A stretch of 64,000 nt of DNA from Mrakia gelida (taxonomy: Eukaryota; Basidiomycota; Tremellomycetes; Cystofilobasidiales; Mrakiaceae). A program made the position numbers and the translations under genes. The notes below the pieces were generated by a model that saw only the letters and a program-made list of their open reading frames with translations, searched no databases and had not been told where the DNA came from. The stretch covers positions 496,001 through 560,000 of the forward strand of contig BRON01000008.1 of NCBI GenBank assembly GCA_024345305.1. Reading direction: 5' to 3'. Positions 38,972 to 55,169 of the stretch are shown here, one piece after another (within the stretch, counting starts at the first letter, position 1; each line of letters starts with the position of its first letter).

Positions 38972-39255
38972 GAACGTCGGAGCAAAGAAGGAGGAGGAAG
39001 GAAGCGAAAGTTGAGCTCGAACGAAACGAAAACGAGACCTCCGATTTGTGCTTGCCTACCAACGACCAGGAGCGAATCTTCCCGGTCAAACATTCACTCC
39101 TCATCTTCCTCTTCATGAACTAGGCGCCTTCCGCTCAAACCTGCGCCCTCGGACGCCAAACCGAACCCTCCTCAAGCTCACCTCTCGGCATCCCTCTCCT
39201 TTCCTCCTCCCTCCCACCATCTCCCCCTCCCTTCCTTTCCTCCTTCCTCCAAACG

Positions 39256-40545
39256 ATGCCCTCGATGTCTCGGTATACACAACTTCTCTTCTTTTCCCCC
39301 TCCGTTCTCGCCGCCTTCGTCATGTCCCTCAGCGGTCTCCCAGGTCGACAAGGACTCGGAGATGCCCTTCGATCCGTCTGCCAGCCCTCAACCTCAGGTT
39401 TCTCTCCTGCCCTCCTCTTCGCTCCTTCAGGAATCCGTATAGACTGGGGTCCAATCTTGACCGCCCCCCAGCAGCTCTCTTGCCAGCTCGTTACGCTCTT
39501 CGAGGCTTCTGCTTGGGTGCGTCTTTGAACTCGTTCTGAGAAGACAAGTCGAAGCTGACCTTCGCTCGTCGTTCGTTCAGCCTCCCAACACCTTCTTCTC
39601 CTCCCCCCCTCACCGAGTCATCTTGATCCTCTGGATCTTCTACCTTCCCACCATCCTCGCTATCATCCATCTCACATCCTACCGGAATCGAGTCTCATGG
39701 CTTCCTCCCGTGCTGGGATTTTATCAATGGGCGGCGGGTGCGTCTCAATCTGTTTCCCCATCCCTCTCTTGTTCTTCCTAGTTCACCCGCTCACACACAC
39801 TCCTCTTATTTTCGTGTCTATCCAGCGGCACTCGCATTCCCTCTCATATCCTCCCTCCTCGTCCCTCGTCTCCTCCCACGAGAGCAACGAAGGCCTCTCT
39901 CGAAGATCAACATCGAAGGACTCGTCGTTGGCCTCGTCGTTGGATTCTTCCTCCCTTCGTACTTCCTCCTCTTCTCGACTGGACCGAGGAGGCAGGACTG
40001 GACGCTTGGGTGGCAGTTCTTCCCGATCTGGGTGTGGGTGGTGCAGTACGCTTGGGTTTGGGTGCGGACGAAATCGCGAAAGGAAGACTTCGAAACGGAC
40101 GACGCGTCGAGCTCGAACGCTCTTCGTTTGCTCGCCCTCGTTTGCGGTGGCTCTTCGTTCGCGGGTCACATTCTCGTCCTCGTAAGTGCTACCTTTCCGT
40201 TTCTCTCGTGCTCTTCTCTCCTCCCACTGACTTCCCCTTTTCCTCGCTCAATCTTCCCAGTCGAACCTCACCCACTCCCTAACCTCCCTCCTCCCACCCA
40301 ACGGCCTCCACACCCTCCCCACCCACTCCCTCCTCCAACTAGCGCATCATACCCTCGCGTGGGATCTGGGGATCACGCACTTGTCGGTGTGCATGACTGT
40401 GATCTATCTTGGGTCGAGAGGAGGTGGGTTGATGAGGAGTGCGAGGAGAGTTATGGTTGGGACGATGGTGGGTGGGTTGGGTGTGGGTGTAGGGAGGGAG
40501 TGGTGGAGAGCTGAGATGGGAGGGAAGAGGGGGAAGGCGGAGTGA
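39256..40545 (+). CDS. Seven-helix membrane protein of unknown function
   Basis: Four exons, with the last ending EMGGKRGKAE at TGA 40543-40545. Predicted membrane helices by eye are LLFFSPSVLAAFVMSL, VILILWIFYLPTILAIIHL, ALAFPLISSLLVP, IEGLVVGLVVGFFLPSYFLL, FFPIWVWVVQYAWVWV, LLALVCGGSSFAGHILVL and LGITHLSVCMTVIYLG. Loops contain FYQWAAG and basic KSRKEDFE. Splices are canonical and in frame: SAW to PPNTFF, and QWAAG to ALAFPL. I cannot name the family. The pattern of seven helices with Trp-rich segments resembles integral membrane proteins seen in fungal terpenoid or lipid contexts, but there are no such neighbours here. It is divergent from the TANGO6 gene across 284 bases. Confidence 0.7.
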
Positions 40546-41109
40546 TACGATGAGGCAGGCGGTTCTGAGGAAAGGAAGAGAAAGAAAGACAGACGAGACG
40601 AGACGCGACGACCTCGGGTCGACTCTTCTCAGACGAACTCAGACTATCGAGAAAATTTACACTGTGATCCTACCCTCCCTGAAGGGGTTGAGAACGAGAA
40701 CCGGGTTTGCCGAAGAGGAAAAGAATAGACCGACGGGGAGAGGAGCAGTCAAATGAAGTCGGAGCTGGCTGAGCCAAGGGCTGAGCGACCGACGTGACAT
40801 CTCCCTCGAGGTGACTCGAAGACGCCGGCTCGCCCTTGAGCTTTTTTCGATCTCCAACCACCACGACAGAGGCTCAGGCCCTCTCGCGAGATCCCTCTCA
40901 GCTCTGAGTGCTGCTTCGAGAGGGTGCTCGTCCATCGCTTGAACTCGCGGGCAGAGGAACGACTCGCCTCGCCTCGCTTCGCTTCCCTCTCGCTGGAGGT
41001 TGAGCTTCGACAACTCCTCCTCGCTTGCTTCGGTGGCGAATCCGAGCTTTTCTCAGGCAGCAAGGAGAAGAGCGGACTAAGGCCGTCGCTGGCTTGCTGG
41101 GATCTCTAG
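40546..41109. other. Intergenic stretch
   Basis: Mixed-composition sequence without a convincing coding chain or RNA gene. Confidence 0.35.
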
Positions 41110-42378
41110 ATGAACTTTTCTCGAGGTGGCGAAGGCTCTTCCAGCGGAGGGCCCTGCTCTGGGTTTTGGTGAGCTCGACCTCTCCTTCCTTCTTTTTCCT
41201 CCCTCCTTCTCTCCACTCCCGTTTAGCTGCTTCCTCCCTCCGAGTCTAGACAGAATGCTGACATCGAATTCGTCTCTTTCTCTTCCAGGGGATCGATCTT
41301 CCTCCTCGAAAAACGACTTCAAGCGTCCCTCCCTTCCTCCCCTCACGTTCTTCGACTCGACGTCGACTCCCTTCGCTCCCTCCCTCTCGACCTTCTCTCA
41401 GTCAGCCCCCACAGGACAACCTCAAGCTTCGAACATCAAGATCTCCGTCATGCTATCTTCACGAGACAGGCCTACCAGCAGAAACTCCGTCGAGCGTCTC
41501 TCGACCTCGCTCGTTCGACCGGCCGCTTCCCTCCTTCCCCACCTGCCCCTCCCTCTCGGTCTCCCTCCCCTCCCTCCCCATCCATGATCTCACTTCGCTC
41601 TAACCCTACCTCCTCTACGTCACCATCCCCTGAACCCATCCGACATCCTCGCTACTTCCTCGTATCTCGCCGTCTTCCTCAAGCTTCTTCGCGCTTGAAC
41701 GTCTCCCTCCTCGCTATCTCCCTCTCCCTCTTCCCTCCTCTTCTATTCGTCCTTCTCGAACTCCCTCGTGGTCCCACGTCGCCAAATTCGAACTCGCCTT
41801 ATCGTGCCCTTCGGTTCAACCGCCTCGCAATCCACGATCATACAACCGATCTAATTACAAGCTCGCAGAGGAAGGAGTGCGGGGAGAGAGTCGGTGGACT
41901 TCTCGACCCAAAGCGGCTCCCTCCGTCCGTCGAAGAGCCCACGCTGCGACTTCCTCTACAATCTCGCTCTCCTCCGCCAGAGCAGACGAGTCCCACGAAG
42001 ATAAGGCTCACTCAGCTATCAAACCAGCTCTCTAGGCGCGGTGAAGGTGCTGCTTTGGCAGCTGAAAAAGGAGGAGAAGACCCGACTTCGGTTCTTCTGA
42101 ACGCGTTTGATCTCTCTTCCTCCTCGCTCCTCTCTCGTCTTCTCGGATACAACCTGTTCCTGAAGCACGGCATATCGCACCCTTTCCCTCTTTCTTGGCT
42201 GCCGCGGGTTCTCCCTAGCTATAAACAACCTTCGGTCGAGTGCGTCAATCTAGCAGCCCTTATCTCGCGACCAGCGCCCTTCCTTCACCTGTTTCCCCTC
42301 GTAGGATCGTCGCGGTTTTGCAGTTCTCTCCTCGACCTACTTCATCCCTTCAGGACCTTCCCTTTTCAGAATGAGTGA
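41110..42378 (+). CDS. Doubtful two-exon gene overlapping the peptide transporter promoter
   Basis: An ATG at 41110 opens a short exon (MNFSRGGEGSSSGGPCSGF). A GTGAGC donor at about 41169, a TGCTGACATC branch-like site and a TTCCAG acceptor near 41288 follow. The join is in frame and continues SIFLLEKRLQASLPSSPHVL, then LRRASLDLARSTGRFP, then one hydrophobic segment (LNVSLLAISLSLFPPLLFVL). The frame stays open to 42378, overlapping the transporter start, so the true 3' end is unknown and may be much earlier. Long open frames are easy to obtain in pyrimidine-rich DNA here, so this may simply be the transporter's leader. No family is recognised. Confidence 0.25.
42000..42005 (+). promoter_or_regulatory. 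GATAAG motif upstream of the first peptide transporter
   Basis: GATAAG lies about 370 bases before the start codon, and its reverse, CTTATC, is at 42259-42264, about 107 bases before it. GATA factors drive nitrogen-regulated transporter genes in fungi (established). Function here is inference, as a six-base motif also occurs by chance. Confidence 0.3.
42220..42225 (+). promoter_or_regulatory. TATA-like box of the first peptide transporter
   Basis: TATAAA (in AGCTATAAACAAC) is about 146 bases upstream of the start codon, a plausible core-promoter distance. It argues that the region is promoter rather than coding. Confidence 0.35.
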
Positions 42379-45300
42379 GTTCAGGTCTTCTTCCCCTCGC
42401 TTCTCTCGCTCCAGCTCGCGACGGGATCCTGACGCGTCGTGGCTCGTTCGCTCGTCGTTCTCGTCTTCTCCAGGCGCTCAGATCAACATCGACTACGAAT
42501 CCGCCCCTCTCGACTCGAAGGGACTCCCATCTGCCCTTGGATCCAAGACGGACAAGGAGGCGATGGGAACTGCCATTGAGGTGCGAGATGTTGGAGACGA
42601 GGAGGACGAAGGTCGAGCTCCGACTGAGGAGGAGATCAAGACGCTTCGAATGGTACCTGGAGCTATGGGTTGTAAGTTCGATGTCGCTCTATCTCTCGAG
42701 GTCTTCCCTCCTCGGACTGACCCACGCGATACATCTCCTACCTCGTCCTTCTCCTCCCTTTCTCCCTCTCGTCCATCCGTCCCTCTTCGCTTCCCCTCCT
42801 CCTCAGGGTCTGTGATGGCCATGTGCCTTATCGAGTTCGCGGAACGAGCCAGTGAGTCTCTCGTCCTCTTATCGTCGTCGTTTCCCTCTTCGTCGTCCTC
42901 GTTTCTCCGACTGACCAACCGCTCGTCTGCCTTCGTTTTCCCCAGGTTGTTCGTCGCTTCGTCTCCCTCTGTCTCTCCTCGCGACATCAGCTTAGCCCTT
43001 CCTCTTCTCACCTCTCACCAGACTACGGATCCACTGGAGTCTTCTCCAACTTCATCCGGGCTCCTCTTCCAGTGGGAGGAAACGGAGCGGGAGCCGTCGC
43101 TCCTGGAGAGGCTGGTCTCACTCAATCTGCTGGAGCTCTCGACATGGGATTGCAGACCGCTACTGCTTTGACCACCTTGTTTACTTTCCTCGCCTACAGT
43201 GAGTCTTGCAGCGTCGAGATCCTGCTCGTTCGCGACAACGACGCGAACTGACAAGCCATCTCTTTCCCTTCCCCTCGACTTCTTCGCCTTCCAGCCATCC
43301 CCATCCTCGGAGGAATCGTTGCTGACACCAAGTGGGGAAGGTTCAAGGTACGTTCAAACTTCTAGAGAACTCCTCCCCCCTTCTGTTCGTCGCTGATCTC
43401 GTTCTCGATTTCCCAGACCATCTGCGTCGGAACCGCCGTCGGAGCTTTCGCCCACGTTCTGCTCGTCATTCCTGCTATCCCTTCCGTTATCGCTGGCGGA
43501 AAGGCCATCGCTCCTTTCATCATCTCGATCATCATCCTCGCCTTCGCCGCTGGTTCGTCCCTTTCGCCTCGTTTCGACGCGTCGCCTTCGACGGACGAGC
43601 GAACGAGATCTGACCCTTTATCCACCCTTTGATCTCTTCAGGATTCATCAAGCCTTCTCTTGGACCTTTGCTGTAAGTTCCTCACTACGTTTCAGCTCCT
43701 AGAGAAGAAGTTGGAACTGACCGCTCAAACTGTCCCCTCCCTTCTTTCATCAGCTGCGATCAATCTCCCGTTCAGCGACAAACCGTCCAGGTCCTCAAGA
43801 CCGGAGAGCTCGTCATTCTGGATCCTCAGACCACCATTCAGCGATACCTTCTCATCTTCTGTGAGTACAGCGAACGCGCATCTTCCCGACGTCGCTCGAT
43901 CTGACCCTCCATTCGACCTCGCTCGTCCCCTCCCTCCCTTCTTTCCAGACTGGGCCATCAACATTGGAGCTTTCTTCGCTCTCGCTACTACCTACGCCGA
44001 GCACGACGTTGGGTTCTGGCTCGCTTTCGTGAGTCTTCTCGCTTCTCGACTCGACTCGACTCGTCGCTTCGCGTCGTTCGACCCGTGCTGACTCCTCTCC
44101 CTCCCTCTTGCCTTCCTCAGCTCCTCCCCGGTATCATTTACGCTCTGGTTCCCATTGTTCTCGTGCTCGTCCACAAGAAGCTCTACCTCGCTCCTCCTCA
44201 GGGATCGGTCGTCCTCGAGGCTGGACGCGTCTTCAAGGCTGCCCTCTCGAACGGAGGTTGGAAGCGAGCTTTCAAGGGAGGAGATGCCTTCTGGTCTCGA
44301 GCGACCCCCACTTACCTCGCCGAGCACGGTCTTCTCACCTCCAAGGTCGTTTGGGACGACCAGTTCGTCGACGAGCTCAGGCAGAGTTTGCAGGCTTGCA
44401 AGGTCTTCCTCTTCATCCCCATCTTCAACTTGAGTGATGGAGGGTTCGGATCGACCGCCAACGCGATGTCTGCTGCCATGGTCTCGAAGTGAGTGGAATT
44501 TCTGTGCCAATATCAGTAGTCGTCGTCGCGCTCGCCAGCTCGTCGTTTCCCACTCGTCGAACTGACACTTTCCCCCCTCACCCCACCTCCTCCTTCAGCG
44601 GTGTCCCCAACGATCTCATTTCCAACTTCAACTCTCTCACGATCGTGGTTTTCGCCCCTATGTGAGTTCCGAACCCATTCAGTGTTCGTTTCGTTTTCGC
44701 GTCGACTGACCTCGCCTCCTCCCGTTCTTTTCGCCAGCCTCAACTTCGGTTTCTACCCTCTTCTCCGACGCTACGGAATCAACATGTCTCCCACTGCTCG
44801 AATGTCGACTGTGAGTCTTTCGAACGGGCTGGGAAAGAGGAGGACGACGAAGTGCTCGTCAAAATCGACGTGCGTCGCTGCAGTCGCTGACCTCGCCTGA
44901 TCTTCTCCGTATCTTCTCTCAGGGATTCATCCTCGCCGGACTTTCGATGGTCCTCGGAGCTATCCTCCAGTGGCGAGTCTACGAGACCTCTCCCTGTGGA
45001 TACTACGCGTCCGAGAACTGCGACTACATCTCGACCGTCTCGCTTTGGACTCAGGTTCCTTTCTACGCCTTGTCGTGAGTCCTTCATCTACTTTCGCTGC
45101 TTTATCGCTTGTCTAGATCTAATTCTGACTTCTTCTCTCGTCTTACACAGTGCCATCGGAGAGGTTCGTTTCCCAACTCTCGACGCGTCCTCTTCTTGCC
45201 TCGTCCGTTCGACGCGCCTCTGACCGTTTCCCCTTGTTCACATCCCCACAGCTTTTCGTCAACGTCACTTCTTACGAGATCGCATACACTCGAGCTCCTG

Positions 45301-45904
45301 CTAGGATGAAGGGATTGGTCTACGCTGTCAGTCTCGTCAATTTCTTTCGAACCCGCGTCGACGTCACGATCTGACCTTCTCTTCTTCTTTTTTTTTCCCA
45401 ATCCAGCTCTGCCTCTTCTCCTCTGCCCTCTCGTCGGCTCTCACCGAGATCGTCAACCCTGCCCTTGTAAGTTGGTGCTCGTATCGAGTCAGGTGGTGAG
45501 TAGAAGAGAAGCAGAAGGCTAATTTCTCGGCTTGTCTCTCGTAGATCGACCCCTACCTCATCTGGTGAGTTCTTCCGTTTCTCTTGCTCTTTCGGTGCTG
45601 TGTTCTGACCTTTTCGCCTTTCCTCGCTTCTTCAGGCCCTACGTTGCTCTGGTTAGTCATGGATCTTGACCTCCCTCACGACCCTTCTCGTCTCGTGCTG
45701 ACGATCTCGTCCTTGCTTCTCTTTCCTTAGGCTGTCGCGTGTGCTCTCTGCGCCGTGGCCATCCCAGTCTTCTTCCCCGAGCTCAACATCCCCGTCGTCT
45801 TTGCCGATGTCAAGAGGATGGAAGGTCAGCAGCCTGGACTTAACACCAAGGAGGTCGACGACGAGGCTGCTGTTGGAACCGTCTCCAGCGACGAGAAGAG
45901 ATAG
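42371..45904 (+). CDS. PTR2: PTR2-type proton-coupled oligopeptide transporter, copy 1
   Basis: The protein starts with a 4-base exon (ATGA, 42371-42374); the next exon gives AQINIDYESAPLDSKGLPSA. This parallels copy 2, whose first exon is 10 bases. Family hallmarks: CLIEFAERAS, TIPILGGIVADTKWGRFKTI, CVGTAVGAFAHVLLVIPAIP, SIIILAFAAGFIKPSLGPLL, the FYWAINIGAFFALATTY signature, WRVYETSPCGYY, GELFVNVTSYEIAYTRAPAR and MKGLVYALCLFSSALSSAL. About twelve membrane helices are present. The N- and C-termini are hydrophilic, ending VGTVSSDEKR. The family imports di- and tripeptides across the plasma membrane with protons. There are roughly twenty short introns, several flanking very small exons (for example around 45544-45565 and 45637-45651). 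Confidence 0.92.
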
Positions 45905-46696
45905 ACGCGACCTTTCCCTCCCCCCTTTGCTACGTTTCTCCTAATTTTCTTAGAGCTTATTATTTTCTTCTCCTTGATGCATCTCAGTTGTACCCACCCC
46001 CGATCAGTCGACGTCGAGAAAGGCGGCAGAAGTAGCGCTGTTCATCAAGAACAAGCGGTTTCGACGAACGGACGGACGAGGAAACCTTCCCTTCGTCCGA
46101 GCTCTCTTTCTCATCCGACGACGAGCAGGAAGAAGGAGTTCACGGCCGCGGTGAGCATATACAACTCTTCGTTGACTTTGAATTCAGGTCACACCACTGC
46201 TTGCAAACCTGGTTCCATTGAGGAGATTCCAATCAGTGAGTTCAAAAAAGACGAGACGACGATATCCAACGAACCGACCCCCTCCCCTCTCTCTCGCGCG
46301 GTAATGTTCCGGCAAGCGGGGAGCGAACAGAGACCGGTGAACGAGATTTTCGACCCTGACCCGACTTTGTTTTGCTTTTGGGCCTTATTTCTCAGGAAAG
46401 TCGACGCAGGAAACGGTTCAGCAGCCCTGCAAACCTTCGTTTGACACCTTTCGCTCTCCTTCCCTCAGGCGGCTCGACGGTGATGTCGGTCTCGAGGCCG
46501 GAAGCGAGAGATAAGGCGCGAGGGTTGGATTCTAGGGCCTGATCAAAGAGGCCAAGGCAGCATGTGGGTTGTTTTTGGATTGGAAGGAGGAGACCTCGCA
46601 TGGGGCGAAGGGGGGGAAGCGATTGTACCATCCGCTTCAAAGGCTCTTTTCGACTTCTTTCTTCCCTCCCATCGACCACCACCTTCACTTTCTATA
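45905..46696. promoter_or_regulatory. Intergenic region between the tandem peptide transporters
   Basis: It holds the 3' flank of copy 1 and the promoter of copy 2. A GATAAG motif lies at 46510-46515, about 180 bases before the copy 2 start. I see no exon chain. It differs from the copy 1 promoter, so the duplication's similarity is confined to the coding part as far as I can tell. Confidence 0.4.
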
Positions 46697-49600
46697 ATGC
46701 CTGCCAGTGAGTTTCGTCTCTCCCTTGTCGAAGGACGATGAAGGCGCGTCGAGGCTTCCCGCTGATCACCTCCTCCTCGTTCCCTCCCTTCTCCCCCCCT
46801 CCCTCCGATCCTTCCCTCCCCTTCCCTCCCATCGGTCCTCGCTCGTTTCAACAGGTATCAACGCCGACTACGAAAGCGCCGCTCTCCCTCCTACTGGTCT
46901 TCCTGGGTCCGTTGGATCGGAGAAGAAGCAGGAGGCCCTCGGAACAGCTATCAACGTTACTGAGGCTGAAGACGAGGGTCGAGAGGCTACTCAGGAGGAG
47001 ATCGCTTCTCTCAGGCTTCTCCCTGCTGCCCTTGGATGGCCTGGAATGGCGGTTAGTCCGATCTTCCATCCCCTTCTCGATTCTAATCCTCCGTTGTTGA
47101 CCTTCAGCTTCTTCGTCTTCTTTCCTTTCAGATGTGCCTCGTCGAGTTCGTTTGATCTTTCACGCTTCCCTCGCTCATCACCGTCCTCTCTCGTAACTAA
47201 CACGTTTTGCTCTTCCTTCTTATCAGGTTTGCTGAGCGAGCCAGTGAGTCTATCTTTTTCTTTGGAGCAGCTGAAACTCGAAGGAGGGACGCTTGGACCC
47301 AACTTCTCGCTTCCTCCTCTTCCTTCTCCGTCTTCTCGCTTCCATGCTGACCTCCGCCTTGGCGTCTCTCACTCTCAGGTTACTACGGATGCAACGACGT
47401 CTTCTCCAACTTCGTTCGAGCTCCTCTGCCTCCCGTACGTTTCTGACACTCTCGTCTCGTCTCGTCCCTTCCGCGTTCTTCCCTCGATCGAAGGTCGAAG
47501 CGTTCTCGGTGTCTAACTCGTTGTTCTTCTCCTTATCCTTCTTTTCGAAATAAACAGGGTGGAAACGGAGCTGGAGCTGTCGCCCCTGGAGAGCTTGGAC
47601 TCTCGCAGTCCTCTGGAGCCCTCGGACTCGGACTCCAGAAGGCCACTGGTGCGTTTCCTCGAGTCGAATCCGCGACGCGTGGCTTCAAACCCCTTCCTGA
47701 CGCCCTACATCTTCGCTCTCTCGGCTGCTTTTGCTTTCACAGCCGTCACCACCACCTTCAAGTTCCTCGCTTACAGTGAGTACAGTCCTAAAACTCCTTC
47801 TTGAGCGTCGTTTCGCTCCTGCTTCCGAACATCGAGCTGATTCGCTCCTGCTTCCCGCTCTCTCTTCTTCCCTCTCTCAGCCATCCCCATCCTCGGTGGA
47901 ATTGTCGCTGATACCAAGTGGGGACGATTCAAGGTACGTTCGAACTTCTGGAGACTTTTACGCCCCCTTTTTCCTCGCTGACCTCGTCTTTTCCTCCTTC
48001 CAGACCATCTGCGTCGGAACCGCCATCGGAGCCTTCGCCCACATCTTGTTGATCATTCCTGCCATCCCTTCGGTCATCGCTGGAGGACACGCCATTGCTC
48101 CTTTCGTCATCTCCATCATCATCCTCGCCTTCGCCGCTGGTTTCATCAAGCCTTCCCTCGGACCTCTTCTGTGAGTTGAACGACGACACGACGACGCGAG
48201 TAAATGCGACGACGAAACCGACCACCTCCCTCCTTCCTCGTCGCTCCTTTTCTCCAGCTGCGATCAGTCTCCCGTTCAACACCCTACCATCAAGGTTCTC
48301 AAGTCCGGAGAGCGAGTCATCATCGATCCTGCGGCGACCGTTCAACGATACCTTCTCCTCTTCTGTGCGTTCCCGCTTTCCCTCCCGCCCTCATCTCTCG
48401 CTCGTCTTGCTGACCGTCTCCGTTCGTTTCTTCTCCCTCTACAGACTGGGCTATTAACATCGGAGCTTTCTTCTCCCTCGCCACCACCTACTCTGAGCAC
48501 GACGTCGGATTCTGGCTCGCCTTCGTGAGTCTTTCTTCTCGTTTGACGCGTCGCCCTTTCCCCTCTCTTCGCTGACTCGACCCGCTCTATCTCTCTTCGT
48601 TTCAGCTCCTCCCCGGTATCCTATACATGATGATGCCGATCGTCCTCGTTTTGGTCTCCAAACGACTCTACAAGGCTCCTCCCCAGGGATCCGTCGTCGT
48701 CGAGGCCGCCCGAGTCTTCAAGGCCGCTTTCGCCAACGGAGGATGGAAGCGAGCTTTCAAGGGAGGAGACAACTTCTGGCACCGAGCCACCCCTTCTTAC
48801 CTCGCCGAACACGGAGGACTCACCTCCAAGGTCACCTGGGACGACAAGTTCGTCGATGAGCTTCGACAGTCGATCTCCGCTTGCAAGGTCTTCCTCGTAC
48901 GTTCTCCCCTCGTTTCCGTTCGTTCCTGCTCGTCGTAGACTCTCTTTACTGACTCCTCCTTCGCCTTGCAGTTCATCCCCATCTTCAACTTGGCCGACGG
49001 AGGTTTCGGATCGACTGAGAATGGTGAGCAAACGTCGAAGACGAGATCGAGAGCGACGCAACTTCGCGCCGAAGCTGACCCTCCTTTCTCCCTTCTTTCT
49101 ACTAGCTATGTCCGCTGCTATGGTCAACAACGGTGTCCCCAACGATCTGATCGGAAACTTCAACTCCCTCACCGTGAGTTCGATCTTCTCCCCTCTCCGT
49201 TTCCGCGCGTCCTCTCGTTTCTGACTCGGCCGCTCGTTTCCTGCAACTCCCTCAGATCGTCGTCTGCGCTCCCATCATGAACTTCATCATCTACCCCTTC
49301 CTCGCCCGAAGGAAAAGTGAGCCAAAATCCTTCCCTCTCCTCGTCTTTCAGACCTTGACTGACTCGATTCGTTCGCTCAGTCTCATTCCCTCCCATGTAC
49401 CGAATGGCGTTCGGATTCGTTCTCGGAGGTCTCTCCATGGTTATCGGAGCCATCCTTCAGTGGAAGGTCTACGAGACATCTCCCTGTGGATACCAGGCTA
49501 CCTCGTGCGAGACCGGTATCTCGACCGTCAACCTCTGGGCTCAGATGTGAGTCGAACGCGTCTCTTCCGCTCTCTCCCCCTCTTCGCTTCGCGAGCTGTC

Positions 49601-50111
49601 CCTGACGAGTCTTCCTTTCTTCTTCTAGTCCTCTCTACTCCCTCCCCGCTCTCGGAGAGATCTTCGTCAACGTCACCTCCTACGAGATCGCCTACACTAG
49701 AGCTCCCGCCAGGATGAAAGGTCTCGTCTACGCTGTGAGTTGCGAATCACTTTCGTTCGAATCGTTCTCGACGCGTCGCTTACCTTCAACCTCTTCCTCT
49801 TTCTCCAGGCCGTTCTCTTCACCACCGCTCTCTCCTCCGCCCTCACCCTCATCGTCAACCCCGCCCTCGTCGACCCTTACCTCATCTGGCCTTACGTCGC
49901 CCTCGCCATCGCTTCCTTCCTCTGTGCCATCGCTCTCCCCATCCTCTTCTCCGACCTCAACAAGTCCATCGACTTCATCAACGTCGACCGAATGGAGGGA
50001 CGAGAGCAGCCCAACAACATCAAGGAGCTCGAGCAGTCCGAGACCAACGAGAAGTTCGATCCTTCGGCTGAGCACGTCCACTCTGACGAGCTCGCGAAGA
50101 GGCAGGCTTAG
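46697..50111 (+). CDS. PTR2: PTR2-type proton-coupled oligopeptide transporter, copy 2
   Basis: The first coding exon is 10 bases (ATGCCTGCCA), joined to INADYESAALPPTGLPGSVG. The splice near 47143 uses a GTTCGT donor inside GA|G and an acceptor at about 47227, restoring CLVEFAERAS; a naive reading would place a stop here. The same hallmarks as copy 1 follow: TIPILGGIVADTKWGRFKTI, SIIILAFAAGFIKPSLGPLL, FYWAINIGAFFSLATTY, WKVYETSPCGYQ, GEIFVNVTSYEIAYTRAPAR. The last exon carries helices LFTTALSSALTLIVNPALV and PYVALAIASFLCAIALPILF, and a tail ending HSDELAKRQA. It is a tandem paralogue with matching exon boundaries but fewer introns at the 3' end: copy 1 has extra introns where copy 2 reads DPYLIWPYVALA in one exon. 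Confidence 0.92.
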
Positions 50112-50615
50112 TTTAGTTTTTAACGACCTTTTCTCCATCATATTCTTCTCATGGTTTACTTTTCACGTTGTTCGCTTTGGCTTCTCCTTAGGTTTTAATT
50201 CGCTTTCCCGGTTGTACTGAGTTCGTTTTTGGACGGAGCGAAGTTGCTCGTCGCGGTCTAGAGGTAGTTCAAGTCTTTAGTATAGATCGGTTTGGGATCA
50301 CGTCTGATGAATGCCTAGTCTAATAAACAAACTCCTTGCCGTCGAAAGATCTTTCTCTCGAAGGGGCGAGAAGGGGATCAAGGCGGACGTTGGTCGACTC
50401 GAACTCGAGAGACGCGTCTTTCCCTCTCGTCCGAACTCGACGTCTCGTCTCCCTGTCCGTCCCTCCTTTCTCTCTCTTCCTCCCCCAAAGCACAGCAACA
50501 TTAGACTACATATAAGATTCAAACAATCAAAGCGAAGAAAAGCAAAGCAGTTCCGTTTTCCCCTCTCTCCCTCCTCCTCCCGTCGAGCTCTCGCCCCTCC
50601 CTCCCGCTCAACAAT
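50112..50615. other. Convergent 3' flanks of peptide transporter 2 and PRP5
   Basis: A T-rich stretch right after the transporter stop (TTTAGTTTTTAACGACC) probably holds 3' processing signals. Nothing else was recognised. Confidence 0.4.
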
Positions 50616-54990
<4,375 letters not shown>

Positions 54991-55169
54991 GCAGACGCGA
55001 AAAGAAGAAGAGAGAGAGGGGAGGGTGAAGGCGAGATGCGGTTGGGGGGGACTCGACTTCTCGAAAGCTCGTTGAGGAAGGAGAGGGCGATGCGAGCTCG
55101 TCTTTTGAGTGCCTAGCAACGTCGACCGCATCTCGGACTCAAATCCCTCACCACCAGTAGAGAGATGAG
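54991..55169. promoter_or_regulatory. 179-base bidirectional promoter, PRP5 and TERT
   Basis: The two start codons lie 179 bases apart and point outward, so both promoters must share this stretch or overlap the genes. No TATA box was seen. Confidence 0.6.

Noticed and set aside
49728..50141. Acidic minus-strand open frame opposite peptide transporter copy 2
   Set aside because: Shadow of conserved membrane helices; its sequence is repetitive Glu/Asp/Val.
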